64,000 nucleotides of DNA from Micromonospora chokoriensis (lineage in GTDB: Bacteria; Actinomycetota; Actinomycetes; Mycobacteriales; Micromonosporaceae). A program made the position numbers and the translations under genes. Shown one piece after another: positions 1 to 9,800 of this stretch. Location: positions 4,960,001 through 5,024,000 of the forward strand of contig NZ_LT607409.1 in the NCBI RefSeq assembly GCF_900091505.1. Direction: 5' to 3'. How positions within the stretch are numbered: the stretch's first letter is position 1; each line of letters opens with the position of its first letter. Under the pieces are notes generated by a model that saw only the letters and a list, made by a program, of their open reading frames with translations, made no database searches and had not been told where the DNA came from.

Positions 1-1
1 C

Positions 2-397
2 AGCGAGGGCACCCCGGACGCCGCCTCGGTCGCCGTGAGCAACGACGAGGAAGAAGCGGCCCGAGGCCCCGCCGACCTGCACGCCCGATCCGCCGCCGCA
101 GTGAAGGAGGCGGGCGACCTGCTGGGACGCGGCGCGGCCCGGGACGTCGTACCCATTCCGTGGCAGGGCTGGGCCCTGCGGCGCGGTGACTTCCTGCTCA
201 CCCGCCAGTTGGAGATCGTGGTCCACTCCGACGACCTCGCGGTGAGCATCGGCGTGCCCACGCCGGAGTTCCCGGCGGAGGTCTTCGAGCCCGTCTGCGA
301 CCTGCTGGTCCGGCTGGCCGTTCGCCGCCGCGGGCAGTCCGCGCTGATCAGCGCGTTGAGCCGCAGCGAACGGGCACAGGACATCTCCGCCTTCTGA
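2..397 (+). CDS. Mycothiol-dependent maleylpyruvate isomerase-like protein, C-terminal part (5' end outside window)
   Basis: The reading frame is already open at the first base and ends at TGA 395-397, so only the C-terminal ~131 residues are visible. The stretch WALRRGDFLLTRQLEIVVHSDDLA resembles the second half of the DinB-like mycothiol-dependent maleylpyruvate isomerase family, where the first domain would carry the metal ligands and mycothiol site. A GTG at 38 (just inside the window) is only an internal codon in this reading. The family fits the mycothiol-linked dehydrogenase at 40957-42042. The catalytic half is absent here, so substrate cannot be assigned; many family members are generic thiol transferases. 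Confidence in coding is good, in function moderate. Confidence 0.7.
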   Translation, partial: SEGTPDAASVAVSNDEEEAARGPADLHARSAAAVKEAGDLLGRGAARDVVPIPWQGWALRRGDFLLTRQLEIVVHSDDLAVSIGVPTPEFPAEVFEPVCDLLVRLAVRRRGQSALISALSRSERAQDISAF

Positions 398-409
398 CCC
401 ACCGCCCCG

Positions 410-492
410 GCTTGATCGACTCGGTTTCCGTGAAGGCGCGGTATCCCAGCGCCGCCGATGCCCCGACTTCCAGGAACCCGAGTCGATCAAGC
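410..492. repeat. Palindromic element, copy 1
   Basis: Left arm 410-429 (gcttgatcgactcggtttcc) and right arm 473-492 are inverted copies with one mismatch. The interior holds gaag...ggtatccc and gccccgacttcc, which are partly complementary, so the whole 83 bp can fold as one long hairpin. It starts 13 bp after the stop of the upstream gene. Related elements lie at 11585-11667 and 34760-34842. It could act as a terminator or be a REP/MITE-like repeat; no coding capacity is apparent. Confidence 0.85.
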
Positions 493-556
493 CCGCCTGA
501 CCGGGCCGGGACCGTCGAACGACGACAGGCCGACGCGACCGACACGACCGACGTAA

Positions 557-754
557 GGCGACCGGCCGACATCACCGACGCAAGGCGACCGGCCGACGCG
601 ACCGACACCACCGACGCAAGGCGACCGGCCGACGCGACCGACACCACCGACGCAAGGCGACCGGCCGACACCACCGACACCACCGACGCAAGGCGACCGG
701 CCGACACCACCGACACCACCGACGCAAGGCGACCGGCCAACGCAGCCCACCGAA
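557..754. repeat. Tandem repeat, 36 bp unit with 27 bp variants
   Basis: Six head-to-tail units begin with ggcgaccggcc; four are 36 bp (584-727) and the first and last are 27 bp. Shortening is in steps of one internal accgacacc-type 9-mer. The open frames through it on both strands are simple products of the repeat period and are not believed to be genes. Confidence 0.85.
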
Positions 755-792
755 GGCGACAGGCCGCCGACCCGAGCGGATCGACGGCCTGC

Positions 793-860
793 GGTGGTAC
801 GACGAACGGTGGTACGACGAGCGGTGGTACGACGAGCGGTGGTACGACGAACGGTGGTGC
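793..860. repeat. Tandem repeat, 15 bp unit
   Basis: About 4.5 copies of ggtggtacgacgaac (third base positions vary between gaac and gagc) lie directly before the 3' end of citrate synthase. It is a second array, with no sequence relation to the 36 bp array just before it. Confidence 0.85.
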
Positions 861-876
861 TATAGAGCGACGGAGG

Positions 877-2160
<1,284 letters not shown>

Positions 2161-2477
2161 GTGGTTCCTCGCTTCGCCGGCAGATCTACGTTGAATTGCC
2201 TTCGCTTCTACCGTAATTGCGGCTCGGTGGCCAATGCCGGCCGTGGTTCTGCGGTGAGGCATGCGTCACCCGATTCCCGACCGGGCCGCCGGGAAACCCG
2301 CCGTCCCGCCAGCCGGGACCCGGCCGAACCGGCCGGGACGCCGACCCGCAGCAGGTCGGGCGGACACCAGGACACCAGCCCCGAGCAGGCCGGTAATCCG
2401 CGGCAGGACACCAGCCCGGAGCACGCCGGCAACCCGGACCGCGCCGGGACTCCGACCGCACCGGACCGACGGCCGGG
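2161..2477. other. Intergenic region upstream of citrate synthase
   Basis: No gene is supported. The part next to gltA (2190-2235) is lower in G+C than its surroundings and is the likely gltA promoter and leader. Further out, two imperfect ~35 bp direct repeats of caggacaccagcccngagca (around 2366-2438) are seen. Short open frames here are repeat artefacts. Confidence 0.5.
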
Positions 2478-4577
2478 TCACGACAGGGTGAGGCGTCGCA
2501 GCGTACCGTCCGGCGTGACCTGGAGGACGTCGAGCTGGTTGGCGCCGGCGCGGAACAGCGTGTCGTCGGTGAGCAGCGCGGCGAACCGGCGGCCGCCGGG
2601 GTCGGCGGGCACCGCCGGGACGACGGCCCCGATCCGGCCGTTGACGGCCACGGCCAGCAGTGTGCCGTCCGGGATCTGGTCCGGGAGGTCGCCCCAGACG
2701 AGCGCCGGGAGGGTGCCGGTGTCCGGGTCCGTGGCGGTGAACGCGGCCAGGTCGGCCACCCGGGCGTTACCGGCGACCGGGCCGGCGCGCACCTGCGTAC
2801 CGACCAGGGGGTGCGGGGTCGGCAGCGGTGGCGGGCTGGGCATCCCGCCGGGAAAGGTGGTCGGTTCGCCTGGGCGGTCGTAGAAGTGCTTCGTGCCGTC
2901 GGTGCGCGGGGCCTGCCGGGCGGAGCGGCCGTCGACGCGCCAGGGCAGCCGGATGTTGGCCTCGTCGGCGACGGTCGGCAGGAGGTCGACGTGCTCCCAG
3001 TTGCGGTCGTCCACCCGGCCGGTCTGTTGGCGGGGTTCCTTGACGAACATCGGCACCCAGGCGACCTCGCCGGCGGCGGCCTTGATCGCGTCCATGCCCC
3101 GGCCCTGCGCGCCCGGACGGAAGCTGACGCCGTGGTCGGCGGTCACCACGAGTAGGGACTGGTCGTAGAGGCCGCCGGCGCGCAGCGTCCGCAGGGTCTC
3201 GCCGATGAGCCGGTCGGTGTAGCCGAGTTGGGCGAGGTGGCGTTGCCGGGCCAGGTCGACCCAGCCGGCGCCGTCGTTGGGCAGGTCCTCGGGGGCGTCG
3301 TAGCGGGCACCCGACGGCAGGTACGCCCACGGCGAGTGCGGCATCAGCAGGTGCAGGAAGTGCAGCGTGGGCCGGGGCGCGGGTTTCAGCCCGGCCAGGA
3401 AGCTGGTGAACCGGGCCGGCTGGTTGTCGTCCAGGCTGTCCCAGCGGAACTTCGGGTCGGCCGGTACCGGCTCGGCGGCGTCCAGGCCGGCCTCGACGCG
3501 GGTCTGTTCCCGGTAGGAGTCCTCGGGGTCGACGGTGCTGTCGGTGGGCCCGGCGATCCGGCCGAGGAGCGTGCCGGTCTCCCGGACCAGCACGCCGAGC
3601 CCCTGCTCCGGGGTGACCGGTTGCTCGCACCGGCTGGGCGGGCAGAGACGGGTGATGCTCTCCTCGGCCCTGATGTCGTAGAGGCCGCCGAAGGCGGTGA
3701 AGATGTTGTCCGGGTACTGCGAGTAGTGCGGGGCCACGGGCTTCGCCGGGTAGCGGCCGGTGAGCATCGCGGGCAGCGCGTTGGGCGTCCACCCGCTGAC
3801 GCCGGTGGCGTTGCGGTACCAGGTGGAGGCGCCGGCCAGCTCCGCGAAGTGCGGGAACCGCGCCGCGTCGATCGTTCCGTCGCTGCCGAGCAGGCTGACC
3901 AGTGGCAGCTCGTCGAGGATCAGCATCACCACCGGGGGGTGCACGCCCGCACCCTGCGCGGTGCCGGCCGCGCCGCCGTCGCCGCGCGGCAGGACCACCG
4001 CGGAGGTGGGCGAGGCGACCAGGAACAGCGCCACGAAGGCGACCTGTCCGGCGGCGGCCAGGCGCAGCACCAGGCGCGGGGCCCGCCACCGCCGGTGTGC
4101 GACCGCGCCGCCGGCCCCGACCGCCAGGGCCACGACCAGCAGGGGTACGCCCCGAAGCGGCGTTCCGTGTCGGCCCACCTGCACGGCGAGGGCGGCGGTC
4201 AGCAATCCGACGAGCCCGGTGTGGGTGAGCGCGCGGACGGTCCGGCCGGCCAGTCGGCTGGCCGCCCCGAGCAGCGCCACCCCGGTCGTGGGCAGCACCG
4301 CCACCAGGGCGACCAGCAGCAGGATCTGCGCCGGATCGGCGCGGTGGAACAGGAAGAAGTCGGGGCTGCGGCCGAGCACGTCCAGCAGTGGTTGGGTGAT
4401 GACCAGCCCGACGAGCGCGGTCACCTCCAGCAGCCGACCCAGCTCACCGCGCCAGCCCCGGTCCCACCGCCCGGCAGTCGATCCGCCCGTTCGACCGGCG
4501 TTCGGGGCCGCCGACCGGTCGTCGGGGCCCGACTGCTCATCGGGCGCCGGCGTGCCGGCGGGGGCCGGTTCAGCCAC
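2478..4577 (-). CDS. Membrane-anchored sulfatase/alkaline-phosphatase superfamily protein
   Basis: 699 residues. A Pro/Asp-rich N-terminus of ~45 residues is followed by about four to five hydrophobic helices (residues ~50-210), then an extracytoplasmic hydrolase domain. That domain opens with VVMLILDELP (metal-binding aspartate), continues with SGWTPNALPAMLTGRYP (region of the nucleophile) and VVTADHGVSF (metal-binding Asp-His), all typical of the sulfatase fold. Substrate is unknown; membrane relatives include phosphoglycerol or phosphoethanolamine transferases. Start is GTG at 4577, overlapping the stop of the upstream methyltransferase by 8 bases, so translation is probably coupled. Third gene of an operon starting at 6167. 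Confidence 0.88.
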   Translation of the reverse strand: MAEPAPAGTPAPDEQSGPDDRSAAPNAGRTGGSTAGRWDRGWRGELGRLLEVTALVGLVITQPLLDVLGRSPDFFLFHRADPAQILLLVALVAVLPTTGVALLGAASRLAGRTVRALTHTGLVGLLTAALAVQVGRHGTPLRGVPLLVVALAVGAGGAVAHRRWRAPRLVLRLAAAGQVAFVALFLVASPTSAVVLPRGDGGAAGTAQGAGVHPPVVMLILDELPLVSLLGSDGTIDAARFPHFAELAGASTWYRNATGVSGWTPNALPAMLTGRYPAKPVAPHYSQYPDNIFTAFGGLYDIRAEESITRLCPPSRCEQPVTPEQGLGVLVRETGTLLGRIAGPTDSTVDPEDSYREQTRVEAGLDAAEPVPADPKFRWDSLDDNQPARFTSFLAGLKPAPRPTLHFLHLLMPHSPWAYLPSGARYDAPEDLPNDGAGWVDLARQRHLAQLGYTDRLIGETLRTLRAGGLYDQSLLVVTADHGVSFRPGAQGRGMDAIKAAAGEVAWVPMFVKEPRQQTGRVDDRNWEHVDLLPTVADEANIRLPWRVDGRSARQAPRTDGTKHFYDRPGEPTTFPGGMPSPPPLPTPHPLVGTQVRAGPVAGNARVADLAAFTATDPDTGTLPALVWGDLPDQIPDGTLLAVAVNGRIGAVVPAVPADPGGRRFAALLTDDTLFRAGANQLDVLQVTPDGTLRRLTLS

Positions 4578-6000
4578 CGATCACCGTTCGGTAGAGCGTG
4601 CGGGTGCCCGACGGCAGTTCCAGTCGCTCGGTGATCCGCCCCCGGGCGGCGAGCAGCGTCTCGAAGGCGTCGCGTCGGTAGTCCGGGAAGAGTCCGGCGG
4701 GTTTGTTGGCCAGCAGCCGGACGGCCATCGGGTCCTCCGGGTGGACGAACTCGACCACCACGGTGCCGCCCCGAGCGGTCAGCCCGGTCAGCCAGTCGAC
4801 GACCTCCGGCAGCGGTACGTTGCGCCCGATCGCCAGGTGGTGCACGACGGCCAGGGCGAGCACCACGTCGGCGGACGCCCGGTCGGCGAAGCCGGCCCGT
4901 TCGACGCCCCGCCAGCCGCCGCCCGGGGACGGGTCGGCGAGGTCCAGCACCAGCGGCAGGATCCGGCGCTGCCCCTCGGAGCGCAGCGTGCGGTACAGCT
5001 CGTCGACCACCGCCGGGTCCTGTTCGACGGCGACCACGTAGTCGGCGTGCCCCGCCGCCAGTCGGGAGTACCGGCCGTCGTTGGCCCCGAGGTCGAGCAC
5101 GAGGCGGGGGCGGGTGCCGGAGGCGACCGAGGTGACCACGAACTGTTCCTTGGCCACCCGGTCGCGGGCCGAGTAACCGCAGGTGACCTGGTAGTCCGAC
5201 CAGTGGCTGCCGGTCGGGCGGTGGTCCAGCTTGCGGACCAGTTTCTCGATGCCGCGTACGGTGGCCAGCAGCAACTCCCGAGAGAAGCCGGCGGCCCGCA
5301 GTTGGTCGCGGACCTCGGTGGTGCTGGCGGCGGCGTTGCGCTGCTGCATCGCCCCGTGCAGGTGCAGGTGGGTCAGCACCCCGGGGCGCAGTCGGCGGGT
5401 GCCGCCGAAGAGTGGTCGCAGCTCGTCGGCCTCGATGCCGTCGACGCGGGCGCGCAGCCACGGCTGGAAGTCGACGCCCAGGTGGGCGGTGAGCATCAGC
5501 GGGTAGAGCACGGTCTGACAGAACTGCCGGTAGCCGGCCCACGGTTCACCGTCGCGGACCGGTTCGAAGGAGCCGATGTCGATGAAGACCGGGTCGACGC
5601 CGCGCCACTGGAGGTTGTACGCCGAGCCGTCCTTGGTGGTGAAGCCCTCGCCGAGCGCGGCGCGCAGGATCTCCAGGTGCAGCAGCGCGGCGTCGCGCAG
5701 CATGCCGAACGACCACTCGTACGGGTGGGACACGAACGGGATGCGCTCGTGCCGCAGCACGGCGGCCCACGGGCTGCCGGTCGCGGCGGGTACCAGGGCC
5801 GGCGGGGCGTCCTCGGTGGCGCAGACCTTGCGCGCGGCGACGAGCGTCGGGAAGAACGTGCTGCCGTTGAGTGCCCGCCAGTGCGCGGCGGCCTGGGGGT
5901 CCAGCCCGCGCAGCACCTCGTCGCCGACGTGGAAGACCCGGTTGGCCGGGTCGCGGAAGGAGGCCGGCTCGGGCCGTACCTCGGTGGGTGAGATCGCCAT
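4570..6000 (-). CDS. Class I SAM-dependent methyltransferase, two-domain
   Basis: 476 residues. The C-terminal half has methyltransferase motif I (LVLDLGANDGRYSRLA), an acidic loop (VVAVEQDPAV) and a post-motif ADVVLALAVVHHLAIG. The N-terminal ~270 residues hold an uncharacterised domain with a short segment VFIDIGSFEPVRDG, as in actinobacterial proteins annotated simply as methyltransferase. The frame is open upstream to 7182, but that extension runs through a 49-codon gene and a broken glucoamylase gene, so ATG at 6000 was chosen. It sits 17 bases after the small membrane gene and overlaps the sulfatase-like gene, suggesting the three act together, perhaps on an envelope molecule (inference). 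Confidence 0.87.
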   Translation of the reverse strand: MAISPTEVRPEPASFRDPANRVFHVGDEVLRGLDPQAAAHWRALNGSTFFPTLVAARKVCATEDAPPALVPAATGSPWAAVLRHERIPFVSHPYEWSFGMLRDAALLHLEILRAALGEGFTTKDGSAYNLQWRGVDPVFIDIGSFEPVRDGEPWAGYRQFCQTVLYPLMLTAHLGVDFQPWLRARVDGIEADELRPLFGGTRRLRPGVLTHLHLHGAMQQRNAAASTTEVRDQLRAAGFSRELLLATVRGIEKLVRKLDHRPTGSHWSDYQVTCGYSARDRVAKEQFVVTSVASGTRPRLVLDLGANDGRYSRLAAGHADYVVAVEQDPAVVDELYRTLRSEGQRRILPLVLDLADPSPGGGWRGVERAGFADRASADVVLALAVVHHLAIGRNVPLPEVVDWLTGLTARGGTVVVEFVHPEDPMAVRLLANKPAGLFPDYRRDAFETLLAARGRITERLELPSGTRTLYRTVIGG

Positions 6001-6017
6001 CGTCGGTGTCGGCCCGC

Positions 6018-6167
6018 TCAGCGCTGGTCGGTGGGTTGCCGGCGGAACCGGTCGACCAGGCGTCGCCAGTAGAGTTTCGCGGCGACCGCGGCGCCGGCCA
6101 CCCCGCCGACGACCGCCTGCACGATCAGGCTGCCGGATCCCGCGTCCAGGTAGGCCAGATGTTCCAC
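6018..6167 (-). CDS. Small single-pass membrane protein (49 aa)
   Basis: Begins MEHLAYLDAGSGSLIVQ and continues with a hydrophobic glycine/alanine-rich helix (residues ~13-33) and a basic tail ending RRQPTDQR. Start GTG at 6167 is preceded by a near-perfect AAGGAG (minus strand, 6174-6179) six bases away, which strongly supports translation of this short frame. It is the first gene of the operon with the methyltransferase and the sulfatase-like protein. The LDAGSGS segment followed by a helix is reminiscent of small proteins that accompany such hydrolases. The molecular role is unknown; it may anchor or assist a partner at the membrane. Confidence 0.78.
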   Translation of the reverse strand: MEHLAYLDAGSGSLIVQAVVGGVAGAAVAAKLYWRRLVDRFRRQPTDQR

Positions 6168-6331
6168 CGATCGCTCCTTGCGCTCGCCGTCTCGACACCG
6201 GCGTCCCGAGCATGCAGCGGTGAGGCTTTTGACCCAGAAAGCCGGACTTGTCCCTCACCGTACGCCGATCGCCATCCGCGTCGCGGCCACATCGCCGGAC
6301 TCCCAGCCTCGCCACAGGATGTGACTCACAC

Positions 6332-6741
6332 GCTCCGGTCCGCCCGTCGAGGTGGTCGAGGACCCGCTCCTCGCCGGTCGTCCCGTGGATCCCGACGAGC
6401 GGGGGCAGGTCGGCACCGGCACCGGCACAGGTCGTCAGCAGGAAACGAAGGTAGCGACGGCCCTCCTCGGCGTGACCCAGCCGGAACAGGGCGAGCAGCA
6501 GCAGCGCGGCGTCGCGGTGCCAGGTGAAGCGGTAGTCCCAGTTGCGGACCCCGCCGATCTCCTCGGGCAGCGAGGCGGTGGGCGCGGCGAGCAGCGCCCC
6601 GGTCTCGTCGAAGGACAGGCCCCGCAGGACGGTGGCGCTGTGCCACCCGGCGGCGCGGGCGCCGTAGCCGGTGCGGGGCGTCACCTCGGCGCGGACCCGC
6701 ACCGCACCGTGGCGCACGGTGAGGCGGCGGACCAGCACCAT
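6332..6741 (-). pseudogene. Glycoside hydrolase family 15 (glucoamylase/trehalase-like) fragment
   Basis: A minus-strand frame reads VRRLTVRHGAVRVRAEV, then SLPEEIGGVRNWDYRFTWHRDAA, then HGTTGEERVLDHLDG. The GG.RNWDYR.TW.RDA block is the hallmark of GH15 enzymes, and ERELDHL-like text follows it in intact members. Only ~135 of about 600 expected residues remain: the N-terminal part and the whole catalytic C-terminal part, including the catalytic glutamates, are missing. The homology begins at 6741, immediately beside the FUSC fragment on the other strand, so this is a deletion junction rather than a gene. Confidence 0.75.
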
Positions 6742-6743
6742 TC

Positions 6744-7105
6744 CCGCGCGATCGTCTTCCTGGCGATCGCGGTCGCGGTGCTGGTACGCGGCACCGGGGC
6801 GCTGATGACCCAGGCCGGCGGTACGGCGGTGCTGATCGCCACCCTCACCCCGACCGTGCCCGACCTGGAGTGGCCGCGCACGATCAACGCGCTGGTGGGC
6901 GGGGCGGCCGGCCTCCCTCCGATGCTCGTGCTCCTGCCGACCAACCCGCTGCGGACGGTACGCCGGGCCGCCGAACCCGCCCTCGACCTGTTCGCCCGGG
7001 AGATGACCGCGTCGGCGCAGGCCCTCGCGCAACGACCTGCTACGGGCCACCGGCGTGCCCCGCGACGAGGCACGCCGGCTGGTGCGGGAGGCTGCCGCCG
7101 ACTGA
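6744..7105 (+). pseudogene. FUSC / aromatic-acid exporter family fragment
   Basis: The plus-strand frame reads IVFLAIAVAVLVRGTGALM, VPDLEWPRTINALVGGAAGL and VLLPTNPLRTVRRAAEPAL, which matches the membrane-to-cytoplasm transition of FUSC-like permeases. The N-terminal half is missing at the junction with the GH15 fragment. Near 7030 the reading frame shifts: the natural C-terminus (ending in RDEARRLVREAAAD and TGA 7103-7105) continues in another frame, so there is also a frameshift or small deletion. The stop lies only 9 bases from the end of the histidine kinase gene on the opposite strand. Confidence 0.7.
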
Positions 7106-7114
7106 CCGCAGCCG

Positions 7115-8620
7115 CTACCCGTCGACGGTCGGGTCCGGTACGCGGACGGTGAAGACGGTGCGCCCCGGGCGGCTGTCGACACCCACGGTCCCCCGGTGGG
7201 CCTCCACCACGGCCGCCACGATCGCCAGGCCGAGGCCGGTGCTGCCGTGCGCCCGGGAGCGGGAGCTGTCGCCGCGCGCGAACCGCTCGAACACCTCCGG
7301 TTGCAGCTCCGCCGGCACCCCGGGCCCGTCGTCGGCGACGGTGAGCACGGCGTTGGCCCCCTCGACGGCCAGTGTGGTGGTCACCGTGCTGCCCGGCGGC
7401 GTGTGCACCCGCGCGTTGGCCAGCAGGTTCGCGACGACCTGGTGCAGCCGGGCCGCATCGCCGGGCACCCGGATCGCCACCTCGGGCAGGCCGAGCTGCC
7501 AGCGGTGATCGGGACCGGCGACGTGCGCGTCGCTGACCGCGTCCACCACCAGAGCGGTCAGGTCGACCGGTTCGACGGCGAGGGGACGGCCGGTGTCGAG
7601 GCGGGCCAGCAGCAGCAGGTCGTCGACGAGCCTGGTCATCCGGGTGCTCTCCGACTCCACCCGGCGCAACGCGTGCGCCACGTCGGGGGGTACCTCGTCG
7701 CGACCGCGCCGGGCCACCTCGGCGTAGCCGCGGATCGCCGCCAGCGGAGTCCGCAACTCGTGGCTGGCGTCGGCGACGAACTGGCGTACCCGGGTCTCGC
7801 TGGCCTGCCGGGCGGCGAGCGCGTCGGCGACGTGGCCCAGCATCCGGTTCAACGCCGCGCCGACCTGACCGACCTCGGTGCGCGCGTCGGTGTCCGCGTC
7901 CGGGACCCGGACGGCGAGCGCCACCTCGCCCCGGTCCAGCGGCAGCTCGGTGACCCGGGTGGCGGTGGCGGCCACCCGGTGGAGCGGGCGCAGTGTGGCC
8001 CGGACGATCAGCGCGCCGGCCGCACCGGCGACCAGCAGCCCGACGGCGGCCACCGCGGCCTGCGCGGCCACCATCCACCAGACGGTCTCCTGCACCCCGG
8101 CCAGGGGAATCGCCACGACGCGTACCCGGCCGTCCCAGTACTGCCGGGCCACGGCCCGGTAGTCGCCGCGCGCCCCGAGGTCGACGGTGCGCGGTGCGGC
8201 GTCCACCGGCAGGCCCGCCAGCGCGGCGACGTCCCCGACCGGGACGGCCTGCTCGTCGGGGAACGGGTCGCCGCTGGACGGACTGTCGGTCAGGGTCCGG
8301 GCGCTGGTCACCCGCCCGTCGGTGATCACGGCGACCACCGTGCCCGACGGTGACCCGGGTGGCACGCCCGGCCCGTTGCCCGGGAACGCCGGCCGCCCCG
8401 GACGGTCACCCCGCATGGCCGTCGCGGGCGCCAGCTGGGCGTCGAGCCGCTCGATCAGGAAGTGCCGCAGCGCCACCGTGCTGAGGCCACCGATCGCCAC
8501 GCTGACCACCGCCAGCAGCGCGAGCAGGGCGAACACCAACCGGGTACGCAGGGAGCGGCCGGCCAGCCACCGCCGGGCGGCCCGCAACGGTCGGCGGTCA
8601 CTCGGCGGGTTTGAGGACAT
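7115..8620 (-). CDS. Two-component sensor histidine kinase
   Basis: 501 residues: TM1 (~26-48), extracytoplasmic loop of ~130 residues, TM2 (~180-207), HAMP, then the kinase core. The phosphorylated His287 lies in FVADASHELRTPLAA; the N box is HQVVANLLANARVHTP, G1 is VADDGPGVP, the F box FERFARGDSSRSR and G2 STGLGLAIVAAVVEAH. It overlaps the 3' end of the response regulator gene by 23 bases and is the second gene of that pair. The sensed signal cannot be told from the loop, which has no recognisable sensor domain. Confidence 0.95.
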   Translation of the reverse strand: MSSNPPSDRRPLRAARRWLAGRSLRTRLVFALLALLAVVSVAIGGLSTVALRHFLIERLDAQLAPATAMRGDRPGRPAFPGNGPGVPPGSPSGTVVAVITDGRVTSARTLTDSPSSGDPFPDEQAVPVGDVAALAGLPVDAAPRTVDLGARGDYRAVARQYWDGRVRVVAIPLAGVQETVWWMVAAQAAVAAVGLLVAGAAGALIVRATLRPLHRVAATATRVTELPLDRGEVALAVRVPDADTDARTEVGQVGAALNRMLGHVADALAARQASETRVRQFVADASHELRTPLAAIRGYAEVARRGRDEVPPDVAHALRRVESESTRMTRLVDDLLLLARLDTGRPLAVEPVDLTALVVDAVSDAHVAGPDHRWQLGLPEVAIRVPGDAARLHQVVANLLANARVHTPPGSTVTTTLAVEGANAVLTVADDGPGVPAELQPEVFERFARGDSSRSRAHGSTGLGLAIVAAVVEAHRGTVGVDSRPGRTVFTVRVPDPTVDG

Positions 8621-9338
8621 AGCCCGCGCCGCGCAGTGTGTGGATCATCGGCGGCCGGCCGGCGTCGATCTTCTTGCGCAGGTACGAGATGTACAGCTCC
8701 ACCACGTTGGCCTGGCCGCCGAAGTCGTAGTTCCACACCCGGTCGAGGATCTGCGCCTTGCTGAGCACCCGACGCGGATTGCGCATCAGGTAGCGCAGCA
8801 GCTCGAACTCGGTGGCGGTGAGCGTGACGAGCTGGCCGCCCCGGCGCACCTCGTGGCTGTCCTCGTCGAGGCTGAGGTCGCCGACGGTCAGCACGGCGTC
8901 CTCCCGGGCGGCGACCGCGAACCCGGAGCGGCGCAGCAGGGCGCGCAGCCGGGCGATCACCTCCTCCAGGCTGAACGGTTTGGTGACGTAGTCGTCGCCG
9001 CCGACTGTCAACCCGGCGATGCGTTCCTCGACCGCGTCGCGGGCGGTCAGGAAGAGCACCGGCACCGTCGGGGCGTCCTCGCGCAGCCGACGCAGCACCT
9101 GGAAGCCGTCCAGGTCGGGCAACATCACGTCGAGCACCACCGCGTCCGGCTGGAACTGCCGGGCGGCGCTCAACGCCGCCATCCCGTTGCCGGCGCTGCG
9201 GACCTGCCAGCCCTCGTAGCGCAGGGCCATCGACAGCAGGTCGGTGAGCGTGGGTTCGTCGTCGACCACCAGCACCCGGACGGGTTCCCCGTCGGGGCGA
9301 CGCAGCTCGATCCGGCTCGGTGCGGCCTGCCCGTTCAT
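8598..9338 (-). CDS. OmpR/PhoB-family response regulator
   Basis: Receiver domain with VLVVDDEPTLTDLL, phospho-acceptor in AVVLDVMLPDLDG, conserved Thr (FLTARD) and Lys (YVTKPF), then a winged-helix output domain (LTATEFELLRYLMRN...WNYDFGGQANVVELYISYLRKK). It is the first gene of the kinase operon. Several in-frame starts exist: ATG 9338, GTC-ATG cluster at 9344 and ATG 9353, none with a decisive ribosome binding site. ATG 9338 (MNGQAAPSRIEL) is taken. The regulon is unknown. Confidence 0.93.
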   Translation of the reverse strand: MNGQAAPSRIELRRPDGEPVRVLVVDDEPTLTDLLSMALRYEGWQVRSAGNGMAALSAARQFQPDAVVLDVMLPDLDGFQVLRRLREDAPTVPVLFLTARDAVEERIAGLTVGGDDYVTKPFSLEEVIARLRALLRRSGFAVAAREDAVLTVGDLSLDEDSHEVRRGGQLVTLTATEFELLRYLMRNPRRVLSKAQILDRVWNYDFGGQANVVELYISYLRKKIDAGRPPMIHTLRGAGYVLKPAE

Positions 9339-9457
9339 GACCATGCCGCCCATCGTGGCCGCCACGCCTGTGCCACGCCCCTGCGGAGCCTGTGTGCCGG
9401 CTGTGCGGCCGGGTCGACGGGACTCCGGCGTCGCCACCGGTCAGCCCCGCCCCGTGG

Positions 9458-9688
9458 TCACTCGGACACCCCGTACGCGTCGGTGCGCACGAAGCGCATG
9501 CTCCAACCGCCGGTGCCGTCCGGGCGGTCGCGTTCGTAGAGGTGGTCGGGGCCGGGCTGCACCGGGCCGGTGCCGTCCGGATGCCGCATGATCCAACGCT
9601 GCGGTGGGGCGCCGTCCGACCCGGCCGGCAGCAGCCGGACCAGCCCGTCCGCGGGCCCGCCGACGAAGCGTACGGTGACCTCGCTCAT
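9458..9688 (-). CDS. Small conserved-looking hypothetical protein (76 aa)
   Basis: Begins MSEVTVRFVGGPADGLVRLL and ends WSMRFVRTDAYGVSE. No membrane segment, signal peptide or recognised domain is seen. The composition (charged, aromatic residues spaced through the chain) and codon use look like a real gene, not a shadow. It is a single gene between the two-component system and the repeat array before the kinase. The VRFVGGPADG start resembles small actinobacterial proteins of unknown function. Function not assigned. Confidence 0.7.
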   Translation of the reverse strand: MSEVTVRFVGGPADGLVRLLPAGSDGAPPQRWIMRHPDGTGPVQPGPDHLYERDRPDGTGGWSMRFVRTDAYGVSE

Positions 9689-9800
9689 CGCGGCGCCTCT
9701 CGGGTGACCGTGCCGGCACAGTGAGTGACGCCGACTCTGGCTCGCAAGTTACCGCACCGGCCGCCGCGCCGCAGCGACGTGCGCGGGCCGGCCGGTCCCC

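Noticed and set aside
557-860. CRISPR array
   Set aside because: Units are directly adjacent with no unique spacers and no cas genes are nearby; the same holds at 9801 and 30762.
4570-7182. 870-codon minus-strand frame fusing a GH15 piece to the methyltransferase
   Set aside because: It passes through the 49-codon gene with its own ribosome site and a broken GH15 remnant; only the part from 6000 looks like one protein.
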